Counted from the stretch's first letter, positions 6,665 to 14,777 are shown. The stretch: 15,282 nucleotides of DNA from Rhizobiaceae bacterium (GCA_014380965.1 JACMIV010000163.1:1-15282); one strand, 5' to 3'. Numbers and translations: made by a program. Notes: generated by a model from the sequence alone, not told the origin.

Positions 6665-7807
6665 TCAATCCGGCCGGAAGTTTGCCGGCACGCCTGCGCG
6701 AAGCAAGCGAATCGACTGGTTCCAGACATCGAGGAAGAGCTTTCGCTTCTGGGCGTCGAGCCCGACGAGGAGGACGGGCGAGAAGGCGATCGGCCGCAGG
6801 TTGGGCGAGCCGTCGAGCGAGGGAGCTATGCCGCCGCCATCCTCTGTGAAGGAGACGATCAGCGAGGAGGTCGCAAGAATACGACGCCCCTCCGAAGACA
6901 GGGCGAAATCGAGGAAGGCCCCGGCGATGTCCGGGTTGGGCGCGCCTTTCGGGATGAAGGCCGCGCGCGAGAGGACCAACGTGTAGTCGCTCGGTGCGAT
7001 GACGCCGATGCGCGGGTCGCCCGCGGCCCTGGCGAGCGCATAGGAGCCGAACATGTTGTAGGCGATGAGATACCGCCCGTCCGCGACGCCGTCGACGATC
7101 TCGGTGAAGCAGCAGGTGGCGACCACGTCGTTGCGCCCGAAGGCCTCGATCAACCGGCCGAAGGTGGTGGCCTCCAGCGAATCGGCGAAGGCGAGGAGGT
7201 AGCCGACGCCCGACGCCTCGATGTCGTAGGTCGCGACCTTGCCCTTGAAGATGTTGCCCTCCGGCCGAAGGAGATCGATGAGATCGAAGCGCGAGCGCGG
7301 CACCTGGTCGGGCGGCACGAGCGCTCGGTTGTAGACGATGACGATCGGCTCGAAGGTAAGGCCGAAGAGCTCCTCGCGCCACTTTGCCCAAGACGGCACG
7401 AGGTCGATGGCCGGCGAGGAGTGCGGCCGCGCGCAACCGTCGTTGACGAGCTTGACCTGCTGGTCGACCGAGGACGAGACGACGAGATCGGCCGGCGAGA
7501 CGAGGCCGGCACATTGCGCCGTCGCCACCTCGTTGAGCGCATTGGTCGTGATGTCCTCGTAGACGATGCGAAGGCCGGGCGTCACCTTCGTGAACGCTTC
7601 GAGCAGCCCTTCGAAGTATTCGAGATCGGTCGCGCCCTGGATCCGCAGCGTCGCCGTCGCGTCTTCCGGCGGGGCGCCATAGGTGGCGACGCGGTCGGGG
7701 ACGATGGTTCGGGCATCGGCCTTCGCAACGAGCGGCTGCAGGAGGAGCGGGAGAAGCGAGACGAGAAAGTGGCATGGACGGCGCAAGGACTGAACGACCC
7801 GTCTCAC
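6665..7807 (-). CDS. Periplasmic solute-binding protein of the sensor-kinase operon (PgtC-like)
   Basis: A 380-residue exported protein of the iron(III)/spermidine type extracellular solute-binding group. The N-terminus MRRVVQSLRRPCHFLVSLLP with the following hydrophobic run and LVAKADA is a signal peptide, cleaved near residue 31. Recognisable parts are LEAFTKVTPGLRIVYED, PADLVVSSSVDQQVKL, GLTFEPIVIVYNR and the C-terminal lobe IAPSDYTLVLSRAAFIPKGA. It starts at GTG 7807, overlapping the kinase stop (GTGA), so it is coupled to the kinase. There is no transport permease or ATPase gene next to it, which argues for a sensing rather than an uptake role, as for PgtC in phosphoglycerate regulation. 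The ligand cannot be read from the sequence; a carboxylate would suit the tct genes nearby. Confidence 0.85.
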   Translation of the reverse strand: MRRVVQSLRRPCHFLVSLLPLLLQPLVAKADARTIVPDRVATYGAPPEDATATLRIQGATDLEYFEGLLEAFTKVTPGLRIVYEDITTNALNEVATAQCAGLVSPADLVVSSSVDQQVKLVNDGCARPHSSPAIDLVPSWAKWREELFGLTFEPIVIVYNRALVPPDQVPRSRFDLIDLLRPEGNIFKGKVATYDIEASGVGYLLAFADSLEATTFGRLIEAFGRNDVVATCCFTEIVDGVADGRYLIAYNMFGSYALARAAGDPRIGVIAPSDYTLVLSRAAFIPKGAPNPDIAGAFLDFALSSEGRRILATSSLIVSFTEDGGGIAPSLDGSPNLRPIAFSPVLLVGLDAQKRKLFLDVWNQSIRLLRAGVPANFRPD

Positions 7808-9156
7808 GTTCCGACCCCCGCCAACGGCACCTGCAGTGCCGCGCGAAACCGGCCGTCCGCCGCGCGGGAGAAGACGAGGCGCCCCCCATGGCTCGCGGCC
7901 ACTGCGTTGACGATCGCAAGGCCGATGCCCGCGCCGTCCGAACGCCGATCTGCGGCGCGTGAAAAACGTCGACCGCTATCGGCCCAGTCGGCCTCGGCGA
8001 TGCCTTGACCGGCGTCGAGCACGGCGATCTCGGCCAATCCCTGGTCCCAGTCGGCCGACACCGTCAACGAGACCGGCTCGGCACCGTAGCGCAGAGCGTT
8101 GTTGAGAAGGTTCTTGGCAGCTTCCGCGAGGCTGAAGGAATCGCCCGCGATGCGCACCGGGTCTTCGCCGAGCGACAGACGGAGGTCACAGTCCGGCATG
8201 AGTCCGTCCGTCTCGTCGGCAACGCGCATCGCGACCTCCCGGAGATCGAGACGCTCGTCCGGAAGCGCGTCGGCGCGATGGACGACCAGCGCCTGGTTGA
8301 GCAACTGATCGGCGAGGCGGCCAAGCCCCGAAGCGCGGCGCCGGATCGTCTCGGCGATGGCGCGCAGTGCCGCCGGATCACTTTCCTCGCTTGCCAGCTC
8401 CGCCTGTGCCCGCAACGCGGCAATCGGCGTGCGAAGCTGATGCGCCGTGTCGGCGATGAGGGTCTGCATCCCCGCCATGCGCCGCTGCAGCCTGTCCATG
8501 AAGCGGTTGATGCCGCCGACCAGCGCCTCCACCTCGCGCGGCGTGCGCACATCGAGCGGGGAGAGGTCCTTCGGATCGCGGTTCGCCAGCGCCGCCTCGA
8601 TCCGCGCGAGCGGCGCGAGCGAGGAGCGGACGGCGAAGACCGTCAGCGCCGCGATGACGACGCCCGCGACGGCGACGATGAGCATGGCTTTAGTTGCGAT
8701 GTCGGCGGCAAGCGCGTCTCGTGCCCGTGTCGTGTGCCCGACGAGGATCTCGACATCGCCGCTATAGGCCTGTTCGGCAAAACGCCGACGCGTCGCGGCA
8801 AGGCGCATCGTCTCGCCGCCGTGACGGGACGAGTAGAAGACGAGATCGCTCGCGTGTGCGGGCGGCGGAGCGAGGTCGTCGTAGCCGGTCAGCGTCGCGC
8901 CTGTCCGGTCGACGACGCGGTAGACCACCCGGTCGTCCGGCGCGAGCGCCAAGAGCTCGAAGGCCGAAACCGGGAGATCGACCGTCAACCGGTCGGCGGA
9001 GACCTCGACCGACTGCGCGATCTGAAAGGCCGCGCCCGCCAGCAGGCGGTCGTATGCCGCCTCCGCCGCCTGCCGTCCGTAGGCATAAGCGGCAAATGCC
9101 ACCACGGAGCCGCTGGCCATGAGGATCAGCGCGATGGCCACTGCGAGCCGGCGCAT
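7804..9156 (-). CDS. tctE: TctE-like sensor histidine kinase
   Basis: A 450-residue inner-membrane histidine kinase. Membrane segments lie at about residues 4-26 and 157-176, enclosing a periplasmic domain of the 2CSK_N/TctE type (AYDRLLAGAAFQIAQS, then LPVSAFELLALAPDDRVVYRV). A HAMP region follows (177-230), then the phosphoacceptor His239 in DTAHQLRTP, the N box NLLNNALRYG (Asn352-353), G1 box DAGQGI (381-386) and G2 box GAGIGLAIV (408-416). ATG 9156 is preferred over an in-frame ATG at 9186, since GAGGAG at the end of the regulator gene lies about 12 bases ahead and the longer form would add a polar stretch before the first membrane helix. It lies 10 bases after the regulator stop and overlaps the binding-protein start. 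All catalytic motifs are present. Confidence 0.9.
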   Translation of the reverse strand: MRRLAVAIALILMASGSVVAFAAYAYGRQAAEAAYDRLLAGAAFQIAQSVEVSADRLTVDLPVSAFELLALAPDDRVVYRVVDRTGATLTGYDDLAPPPAHASDLVFYSSRHGGETMRLAATRRRFAEQAYSGDVEILVGHTTRARDALAADIATKAMLIVAVAGVVIAALTVFAVRSSLAPLARIEAALANRDPKDLSPLDVRTPREVEALVGGINRFMDRLQRRMAGMQTLIADTAHQLRTPIAALRAQAELASEESDPAALRAIAETIRRRASGLGRLADQLLNQALVVHRADALPDERLDLREVAMRVADETDGLMPDCDLRLSLGEDPVRIAGDSFSLAEAAKNLLNNALRYGAEPVSLTVSADWDQGLAEIAVLDAGQGIAEADWADSGRRFSRAADRRSDGAGIGLAIVNAVAASHGGRLVFSRAADGRFRAALQVPLAGVGT

Positions 9157-9166
9157 GATCGAGACT

Positions 9167-9841
9167 TCACTCCTCATCGAGCGCAATCTGGTAGCCGACG
9201 CCCCGCAGCGTGCGGATCGAGACGCGCGAGCCTTCGATCTTGCGGCGCAGGCGCGCGACGTAGAGCTCGATCGCGTTCATGCCGACATCCTCGTCGGAGA
9301 AGCCGAAGAGCTTCTCGAACAGGCGCTCCTTCGGCATGACGCGGCCCCGGTTGAGCAGCAGTACCTCGAGCAGGCTGAACTCCCGCCGCGCGAGCGTGAC
9401 GGGCACGCCGGAAATGCGCAGAGCACGGCCGGCGGCGTCGAAGGAGAGGTCGCCGAACTCGATCGTTCCCGCCGTTTCGTCCGCGCGACGCCGGATGAGG
9501 GCCCGTGCGCGAGCCTCCAGTTCGCGGAGATCGAACGGCTTGGTCAGATAGTCGTCGGCGCCGAGATCGAGCGCGCCGATACGGTCCTCGATGTCGATCC
9601 GAGCGGTCAGCATGAGGACGGGCGTCGCCAGTTTTTCGCACCGGATACTTCTTAAGATGTCTATGCCCGAGCCGTCCGGCAGATTCACGTCGATAATCAG
9701 CAGATCGTAGGGTTGCACGGCGAGGAAGCCTGTCGCCGTGGCACAGGTCGACGCATGGTCGACGGCATGCCCATGCCGGGCGAAGCTCGAGACGATCGCC
9801 GAGGCGACGTCTTCGGTGTCCTCCACCAGAAGCACCCGCAT
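9167..9841 (-). CDS. tctD: TctD-like OmpR-family response regulator
   Basis: A 224-residue two-domain regulator. The receiver domain (1-115) has the acidic pair Glu7-Asp8, the phosphorylated Asp51 in IIDVNLPDGSG, Thr79 in MLTAR and Lys101 in YLTKPF. The C-terminal winged helix (about 127-220) shows REFSLLEVLLLNRGRVMPKE, the recognition helix region NAIELYVARLRRKI and RTLRGVGYQI. It is first of the three-gene minus-strand operon; GGAGAG lies about 7 bases before ATG 9841. TctD of Salmonella activates tctCBA, and a complete tctCBA set stands 3.6 kb upstream on the same strand, so regulating that transporter is the natural inference. PgtA- or QseB-like targets remain possible. Confidence 0.9.
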   Translation of the reverse strand: MRVLLVEDTEDVASAIVSSFARHGHAVDHASTCATATGFLAVQPYDLLIIDVNLPDGSGIDILRSIRCEKLATPVLMLTARIDIEDRIGALDLGADDYLTKPFDLRELEARARALIRRRADETAGTIEFGDLSFDAAGRALRISGVPVTLARREFSLLEVLLLNRGRVMPKERLFEKLFGFSDEDVGMNAIELYVARLRRKIEGSRVSIRTLRGVGYQIALDEE

Positions 9842-10120
9842 GTCCGCTCTCCAGCCGGTCTCGACGATCGCTTCTCGTCACGGACGGGCACAATCGGCCG
9901 GAACGCGCCGCGAGGCAAAGAAAACTTGGCCTGGACCCTGAACGCTGATCCTGCCCGACGTGCCCAATCGCCGGCAGCGGATACATTAAGGTCTAATGAA
10001 CAAGCCATCTGTTTTCTGCATGGCTCCGCTTCCGAACAGGCACTTCATATTGCGATGCAGCACGACCACATTGGAACCACCGAAGCCGGCCGATCAGCCG
10101 GATGCCCAAGGAGATTTTTG
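9842..10120. other. Divergent intergenic region between tctD and the 61-aa gene
   Basis: This 279-base gap carries the upstream regions of two divergent genes. It contains one inverted repeat (9984-9998) and the ribosome binding site AAGGAG (10108-10113). I could not find a convincing -35/-10 pair on either strand, and I see no coding frame of gene-like quality. Confidence 0.5.
9984..9998. promoter_or_regulatory. Inverted repeat, candidate operator
   Basis: CATTA-AGGTC-TAATG is a perfect 5-bp inverted repeat with a 5-base spacer in an otherwise G+C-rich gap, about 140 bases upstream of tctD and 120 upstream of the small gene. It stands out by its A/T content. OmpR-type regulators more often bind direct repeats, so autoregulation by TctD is uncertain. 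Confidence 0.3.
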
Positions 10121-10306
10121 ATGACCGCCCCCCGCGCCGCCCAGACACGCCGTTCGTTCCGCGGAACCCTCGCATCCATCGCCGAGTCGTTCATCGGCGC
10201 GCGAGAGTGTGCCGCTGCGGTCGAGAATGGCCGGATGCCGAGCCGCCGTGCGCTGGACGCGATGGGCATCGACGCCGAGACCTGGAGCCGTATCGGCCGG
10301 CTCTGA
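10121..10306 (+). CDS. Small basic conserved-looking protein of unknown function, 61 aa
   Basis: ATG 10121 is preceded by an excellent ribosome binding site, AAGGAG (10108-10113), 7 bases away, and the gene is followed 28 bases later by a strong terminator; both support a real gene. The product is rich in Arg and Ala, with an N-terminal basic stretch (RAAQTRRSFR), a helix (LASIAESFIGARECAAAVENG) and a C-terminal pattern RRALDAMGIDAETW. The closing pattern is reminiscent of short rhizobial proteins related to, but not clearly members of, the DUF1127 group. There is no signal peptide, membrane segment or metal motif. It stands alone on the plus strand between minus-strand genes. I cannot name a function. 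Confidence 0.7.
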   Translation: MTAPRAAQTRRSFRGTLASIAESFIGARECAAAVENGRMPSRRALDAMGIDAETWSRIGRL

Positions 10307-10333
10307 TCGCCTGAGCTTTGAAGGCAATGAAAA

Positions 10334-10361
10334 GGCCCGTGCAGTGGAAGCTGCGCGGGCC
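10334..10361. terminator. Strong intrinsic terminator, probably bidirectional
   Basis: GGCCCGTGCAG (10334-10344) pairs with CTGCGCGGGCC (10351-10361) with one wobble pair around a 6-base loop. On the plus strand it is followed by TCTT and on the minus strand by TTTTC, so it can end both the 61-aa gene and terC transcripts. Confidence 0.8.
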
Positions 10362-10414
10362 TCTTGCTGTTCAGCGTCTTGACGCTTTGTTGGCTGCCAC
10401 ACCGGGAAAGAAGG

Positions 10415-10442
10415 ACCGGCCAGAGGAAAATCTCTGGCCGGT
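10415..10442 (-). terminator. Perfect 11-bp stem-loop downstream of terC
   Basis: ACCGGCCAGAG (10415-10425) and CTCTGGCCGGT (10432-10442) pair without mismatch around the loop GAAAAT. On the minus strand it is followed by a T/C-rich run (CCTTCTTT), so it serves best as first terminator of terC, 53 bases past its stop, with the stem at 10334 as backup. Confidence 0.65.
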
Positions 10443-10494
10443 GGGGAGGCGGCAGACGAACGTGACAGGACGTTTGTCGGCAATGCCGATCGCG

Positions 10495-11262
10495 TCAGGA
10501 TTCGTCCTTCACCGTTCCTTCGACCGTCGTATGTCGGCGTCGCTTCAGCACGTAGGCGGCAATGAGCACGAACGCTGCTCCGGCCGCGGCCGCAGCGTAG
10601 TGTAGTGGTTTGATCGTCGTGAACAGACCCTGCGTTTCCGGGTCCGGGACGACCAAAGCTGGATTGGTTGCCGCGAGCCAGTTGGTCACGACAACGTCGC
10701 CGAGGATCATCTCTCCCGCGATCCAGCCGAGCAGCGCGGCGCCGATCCAGATCAGGAACGGATACTTCTGTAGGACCGATGAGAGGATCGACGCGCCGGC
10801 GATGATCAGCGGGATCGTCAGCAGCAGGCCGAAGATAAACAGTTCCGGATGCCCCTTCGCCGCGGCGGCGATGGCGACGACGTTGTCGAGGCTCATCACC
10901 GCATCGGCGATCGCGATCGTCCGTACCGCGCCCCAGAGATTTTCGCTGGCGGCGACGTCGGCGTGATCCTCTTGCTCATCGGTCGCCAGCTTGATGGCGA
11001 TCCAGAACAGGAGAAGGCCGCCGACGATCTTGAGGAACGGCACGCCGAGGAGGAAGGTGATGAAGAAGGCGAAGATGATGCGCAGGCCGACCGCGGCGCC
11101 GGCGCCGAGAAGGATGCCGATCTTGCGCTGATCGGCTGGCAACTTGCGGCAGGCGAGCGCGATGACGACGGCGTTGTCGCCGGACAGGAGAAGGTCGATC
11201 CAGATGATCTGGAGAAGGGAGACCCAGAAGGTGGGCTGGTCGAAAGCGAAATTGAAATCCAT
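10495..11262 (-). CDS. TerC-family integral membrane protein
   Basis: A 255-residue polytopic membrane protein with about seven hydrophobic segments. The TerC hallmark is a pair of acidic motifs inside helices that repeat across the protein: IDLLLSGDNAVVIAL (Asp23, Asp29, Asn30) and IADAVMSLDNVVAIA (Asp120, Asp126, Asn127). Family members (TerC, Alx, MeeY/YceF, YkoY) are linked to export of manganese or other metal ions, or to tellurite resistance; which applies here is not visible. The loop near residues 94-106 is acidic and has two histidines. ATG 11262 is chosen over one at 11295 because GAGGAA lies 5 bases ahead and the longer form adds polar residues. Transcribed toward two terminators, 140 bases downstream of tctA. 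No yybP-ykoY type riboswitch is recognisable upstream. Confidence 0.88.
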   Translation of the reverse strand: MDFNFAFDQPTFWVSLLQIIWIDLLLSGDNAVVIALACRKLPADQRKIGILLGAGAAVGLRIIFAFFITFLLGVPFLKIVGGLLLFWIAIKLATDEQEDHADVAASENLWGAVRTIAIADAVMSLDNVVAIAAAAKGHPELFIFGLLLTIPLIIAGASILSSVLQKYPFLIWIGAALLGWIAGEMILGDVVVTNWLAATNPALVVPDPETQGLFTTIKPLHYAAAAAGAAFVLIAAYVLKRRRHTTVEGTVKDES

Positions 11263-11354
11263 GCAGTTCCTCGCGAAGGTCTCCGCGGTTCCCAATCACG
11301 TTGGAGCCGCGCATGCCGCGCTCGAAGCGCAACGTTTCACTACCATTGTCGGTG

Positions 11355-11399
11355 CATCTGACAGACGCCGCCGTTGGACGGTCTCGGCGCCGACAGATG
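11355..11399 (-). other. Structured RNA segment between tctA and terC
   Basis: Three nested inverted repeats stack into one 45-base stem-loop: CATCTG/CAGATG (11355-11360 with 11394-11399), CGCCG/CGGCG (11366-11370 with 11385-11389) and CCGT/ACGG (11371-11374 with 11378-11381). There is no T-tract, so it may be a 3' end stabiliser for the tct message or a leader element of terC rather than a simple terminator. Confidence 0.4.
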
Positions 11400-11402
11400 G
11401 GT

Positions 11403-13010
11403 CTAGTCCTCGTTCGCTGCGAGCTGCGAGAGGACCTTGCCCCGGCCGCGCGCGCGCAAGATCAACGGAACGAATAGCGCTAAAGCCGCGAGAAGCAAGA
11501 GAATGATGGCGAGCGGCGAGGCGACCAGCACCGTGGCATCCCCCTGGCTGATGGCGAGAGCACGACGAAGCTGCTGCTCGGCCATCGGCCCGAGGATCAG
11601 TCCGACGACGACGGGCGCGATCGGATAGCCGAAGCGGCGCAGCCCGTATCCCATCAGGCCGAAGACGAGGAGCATACCGAGCTCGACCGGGGACGGATTG
11701 GCGCCGATCGTGCCGAGCGTGGCGAAGACGAGGATGCCGGCATAGAGCCACGGCCGCGGTATCGTCAGGAGTTTTACCCAGAGGCCGATCAGCGGCAGGT
11801 TCAGAACGACCAGCATCAAATTGGCGATGAGGAGGCTCGCGATGAGCCCCCAGACGAGATCCGGCGAGTTGACGAAAAGGAGCGGTCCGGGCTGCAGGCC
11901 GAACTGCTGGAAGCCGGCGAGCATGATCGCCGCCGTGGCCGTCGTCGGCAGGCCGAGCGTCAGAAGAGGCACAAGGGTTCCGGCGGCCGAGGCGTTGTTC
12001 GCGGCTTCCGGGCCGGCGACGCCCTCGATCGCGCCATGTCCGAATTCCTCCGGCCGTTTTGCGAGCTGCTTTTCCGCAGCATAGGAGAGGAACGTGCCGA
12101 TCTCGGCGCCGCCCGCCGGCATCGCGCCGATCGGAAAGCCGATCGCCGTGCCGCGCAGCCAGGGCTTCCAGGACCGGCTCCAGTCGTCGCGGCTCATCCA
12201 GAGTGATCCTCTCACGGCCTCGACCTTGTCGGGGTTTCGATGTCCCGCCGCCGCGACCGACAGCGTTTCGCCGATGGCGAAGAGCGCGACGGCAAGCGTT
12301 GTCACCTCGATCCCGTCGAGAAGCGCTGCCGACATGTCGCTGAAGATCGATCCGAGAGAGAGGAACAGGCCGGACAGAAAGCCGGCGCCTTCGGCAAGGC
12401 CGCTGAACCAGGGGCCGACGCCGTTGAAGGTGAGGCGCGCCTGTCCGGTCTGGAGATCGATGCCGATGAGGCCGAGCGTCAGGCCGAGGGCAAGCGCCGT
12501 GAGGCCGCGCAGCGCGGAATCGCCGAAGGCCGCCGAGACGGTGATGAAGGCGAGCACCATCAGCGCGAAGTATTCGGCCGGACCGAAGGAGAGCGCGAAG
12601 CCGACGACGGTCGGCGCGAGGAAGGCGAGGCCGAGCGTCGCAATGAGGCCGGCGACGAAGGATCCTATGGCGGCGGTGGCAAGCGCGGGCCCGCCGCGTC
12701 CCGCGCGTGCCATCTTGTTGCCTTCGAGCGCGGTGACGATCGAAGCGCTCTCGCCGGGCGTGTTGAGGAGGATCGACGTCGTCGAGCCGCCGTACATGCC
12801 GCCGTAATAGATGCCAGCGAACATGATCAGCGAGCCCGCGGCGTCGAGCTGGTAGGTGACGGGCAGGAGCAAGGCCACGGTCAGCGCCGGGCCGATGCCC
12901 GGCAGCACGCCGACAGCCGTGCCGAGCGTCACGCCGATCAGCGCATAGAGAAGGTTCATCGGCTCGAGGGCGGTGAGGAGCCCGTTGCCGAGCAGTGCGA
13001 ACGTGTCCAT
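11403..13010 (-). CDS. tctA: TctA: large membrane subunit of a tripartite tricarboxylate transporter
   Basis: A 535-residue permease with about a dozen hydrophobic segments, slightly longer than the usual 500 residues. Two related conserved blocks mark the family: [17 protein letters not shown] (about 34-50) followed by [20 protein letters not shown], and in the second half [20 protein letters not shown]. Together with TctB and the periplasmic TctC it imports a carboxylate such as citrate, driven by an ion gradient. ATG 13010 has a strong AAGGGGAGG ribosome binding site and follows the tctB stop by 12 bases. The C-terminus, [17 protein letters not shown], is polar and cytoplasmic. The substrate depends mainly on TctC and cannot be deduced here. 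Confidence 0.95.
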   Translation of the reverse strand: MDTFALLGNGLLTALEPMNLLYALIGVTLGTAVGVLPGIGPALTVALLLPVTYQLDAAGSLIMFAGIYYGGMYGGSTTSILLNTPGESASIVTALEGNKMARAGRGGPALATAAIGSFVAGLIATLGLAFLAPTVVGFALSFGPAEYFALMVLAFITVSAAFGDSALRGLTALALGLTLGLIGIDLQTGQARLTFNGVGPWFSGLAEGAGFLSGLFLSLGSIFSDMSAALLDGIEVTTLAVALFAIGETLSVAAAGHRNPDKVEAVRGSLWMSRDDWSRSWKPWLRGTAIGFPIGAMPAGGAEIGTFLSYAAEKQLAKRPEEFGHGAIEGVAGPEAANNASAAGTLVPLLTLGLPTTATAAIMLAGFQQFGLQPGPLLFVNSPDLVWGLIASLLIANLMLVVLNLPLIGLWVKLLTIPRPWLYAGILVFATLGTIGANPSPVELGMLLVFGLMGYGLRRFGYPIAPVVVGLILGPMAEQQLRRALAISQGDATVLVASPLAIILLLLAALALFVPLILRARGRGKVLSQLAANED

Positions 13011-13022
13011 CCCGACCTCCCC

Positions 13023-13511
13023 TTAGCGGATCAACTGTTCGAGCGGCCCGGCCGGCAGCGACAGATTGAGGAGTTGGGTGAAGATCAGCCAGACGAAGAA
13101 GGAGAGGACGATCCCGAGCGGCACGGTCAACCACAGCGGACCCTTGCCGAAACCCTTGGCCGTCGCTGCGAAGAGGAGGCCGGTGGCGATCGAGAAGCCC
13201 GCCGAGCTCAGAAGCAAGAGCTGTGCCGCCAGACCGCCGACGATCCAGAGGATCGGCGTCCGCTGGTCGTGATCGCGCTCGGGAAAGCCTCCGCGCAAAG
13301 CCGTGACGATCGTGGCGATCGACAAGACGGTCAGGAAGGCCGCAATCGCATACGGAAAGGCCGCCGGACCGATGCGGGAGTAAGCGCCACCCGAAAGACC
13401 CGCCGTGTTGAAGGCGACGATCGCGGCGAGGACGCCGAGCCCGACGCCGATCGCCATCGCCGCCCGGTCCGGGCGGCGATCGGTCTCGTTGCGGGAGGTC
13501 GTCTCGGTCAT
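13023..13511 (-). CDS. tctB: TctB: small membrane subunit of a tripartite tricarboxylate transporter
   Basis: A 162-residue protein with four hydrophobic segments (about 18-37, 49-71, 86-120 as one long or two short, and 126-148) and the TctB signature SRIGPAAFPYAIA near residue 45. The start is ATG 13511, which overlaps the tctC stop as ATGA; the open frame extends further upstream but only into tctC. The N-terminal 16 residues are polar and charged. TctB partners TctA in the membrane, and the close spacing of the three genes fits equal coordinated synthesis. Sequence conservation in this family is low, so the call rests on size, topology, signature and context. Confidence 0.92.
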   Translation of the reverse strand: MTETTSRNETDRRPDRAAMAIGVGLGVLAAIVAFNTAGLSGGAYSRIGPAAFPYAIAAFLTVLSIATIVTALRGGFPERDHDQRTPILWIVGGLAAQLLLLSSAGFSIATGLLFAATAKGFGKGPLWLTVPLGIVLSFFVWLIFTQLLNLSLPAGPLEQLIR

Positions 13512-14461
13512 TGCGTGACGAGACCGATGTCCTGGAGAATGGCCTTCGTCGCGGTGATGTCCGAGGCGAGTTGCGTATCGAAGGCGTCGCCGGCGAGGAA
13601 CGTGTTCGCCCAGCCGTTGCGCTCGAGCGTCGCCTTCCATTCGGCGCTCTCGACCATCTTCGTTACGTCGGCGGTGATCGTCGCCTTCTCCTCGTCGGAA
13701 ATGTCCGGCGCCGCCGCGACCATGCGCCAGTTCTGCAGCACGACGTCGAGGCCGGATTCCTTCAGCGTCGGTGCGTCGATGCCCTCGATGCGCGCGTCGC
13801 TGGTGACTGCGAGGAGGCGGAGCGAGCCTGCCGCGATCTGGCTTTCGAATTCGCCGTAGCCCGAGATTCCGGCTGCCACCTGGTTGCCGAGGATGGCGGC
13901 AAGCGCCTCTCCGCCGCCGGAGAAGGCGATGTAGTTGATCGCCTTCGGATCGGCGCCCGCAGCCTTTGCCAGGAGGCCAGCCGCGATGTGGTCGGTGCCG
14001 CCGGCCGAGCCGCCGGCGATGGCGACGGCGCCGGGATCGGCCTTCAGGGCTGCGGCGAGATCGCCGATCGTCTTGAAGGGCGAGGCGGCCGGCACGACGA
14101 TCGCCTCGTATTCGCCCGTGAGGCGGGCGATCGGAGTGACCTGATCGAGCGTGACGGGCGAATTGTTGGTCAGGATGGCGCCGACCATGACGTAGCCGCC
14201 GACGAGGAGTTTCGAGGCGTCGCCCTTGTCGCGCGAGACGAACTGGGCGAGGCCGATCGTGCCGCCGGCGCCGGTGACGTTCACCACCTCGACGCTGCCG
14301 GCGACCTTCGCCTCCTGCATCACCGTCTGCATGGCGCGTGCGGTCTGGTCCCAGCCGCCGCCGGGCGAGGCCGGGGCCATGATCGTGTATTCCGCGGTCT
14401 GGGCAAAGGCCGTGCCGGACAGAAGGCCGAGCATGAGCGCGGCTGCAAGCAATCTCTTCAT
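13508..14461 (-). CDS. tctC: TctC: periplasmic substrate-binding protein of a tripartite tricarboxylate transporter
   Basis: A 317-residue secreted binding protein of the Bug/TctC family. The N-terminus [20 protein letters not shown] is a classical signal peptide with cleavage after Ala20. Mature-part motifs are [17 protein letters not shown], which shapes the first carboxylate-binding loop, [16 protein letters not shown], and [18 protein letters not shown] for the second loop. ATG 14461 is preceded by GGGAGG 7 bases upstream; a longer open frame to 14593 has no signal peptide and is rejected. It is first in the tctCBA operon, the usual order in which the binding protein is made in excess. 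In Bordetella a relative (BctC) also signals citrate to its sensor kinase, so TctC may influence the TctE-like kinase here. The ligand is not predictable from sequence alone. Confidence 0.94.
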   Translation of the reverse strand: MKRLLAAALMLGLLSGTAFAQTAEYTIMAPASPGGGWDQTARAMQTVMQEAKVAGSVEVVNVTGAGGTIGLAQFVSRDKGDASKLLVGGYVMVGAILTNNSPVTLDQVTPIARLTGEYEAIVVPAASPFKTIGDLAAALKADPGAVAIAGGSAGGTDHIAAGLLAKAAGADPKAINYIAFSGGGEALAAILGNQVAAGISGYGEFESQIAAGSLRLLAVTSDARIEGIDAPTLKESGLDVVLQNWRMVAAAPDISDEEKATITADVTKMVESAEWKATLERNGWANTFLAGDAFDTQLASDITATKAILQDIGLVTQ

Positions 14462-14464
14462 TGG

Positions 14465-14481
14465 ATGATCCTCCCGATCAT
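14465..14481 (-). promoter_or_regulatory. Inverted repeat around the tctC ribosome binding site
   Basis: ATGATC (14465-14470) and GATCAT (14476-14481) form a perfect 6-bp inverted repeat with spacer CTCCC. In the minus-strand message the loop is GGGAG, which is most of the tctC Shine-Dalgarno sequence, so the stem would hold the site in a hairpin four bases before the start codon. It could modulate translation or be a protein operator; chance cannot be excluded. Confidence 0.4.
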
Positions 14482-14777
14482 TCAACCGTCGCACCGGACC
14501 TGAGCGCCTGTCGCCAAGGTCCCGCGGCGGCTTCAAAACTTCATCGAACACACATGACGGCCGGCATCCGCTCCCGCGATGCAGCCGTTCCAATTGCGAT
14601 GGTGATCCCGTGGGTGAGGGCCGCCATTCCCGTATTTTCGCCCGAGCTTATTGGTTTGCTCGCTGGCAGAACAGCGTAAATCGCGTTCCTGTCGGGATGC
14701 TGTCGGATGGGTCTGGGGCAGCGCGGCCAAAACGCCGGACGCCGGGCAACTCGGCTGCTGAGACGAGGCTACAATCG

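Noticed and set aside
6159..7919. 586-residue open frame on the minus strand
   Set aside because: It runs in another frame through nitH antisense and the solute-binding protein gene; its Arg/Pro/Ala-rich sequence is a shadow, while the gene it overlaps has a signal peptide and family motifs.
10073..10097. EcfG-type (general stress) promoter, GGAAC at 10073-10077, for the 61-aa gene
   Set aside because: No CGTT-like -10 element is present 16-17 bases downstream.
11263..11402. yybP-ykoY manganese riboswitch upstream of terC
   Set aside because: The conserved loop sequences of that riboswitch are not recognisable; only a generic stacked hairpin is seen.
12240..13859. 539-residue open frame on the plus strand
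   Set aside because: It is antisense to tctA, tctB and part of tctC, has the Arg/Glu/Asp-rich low-complexity composition of a G+C-rich shadow frame, and shows no family motif.
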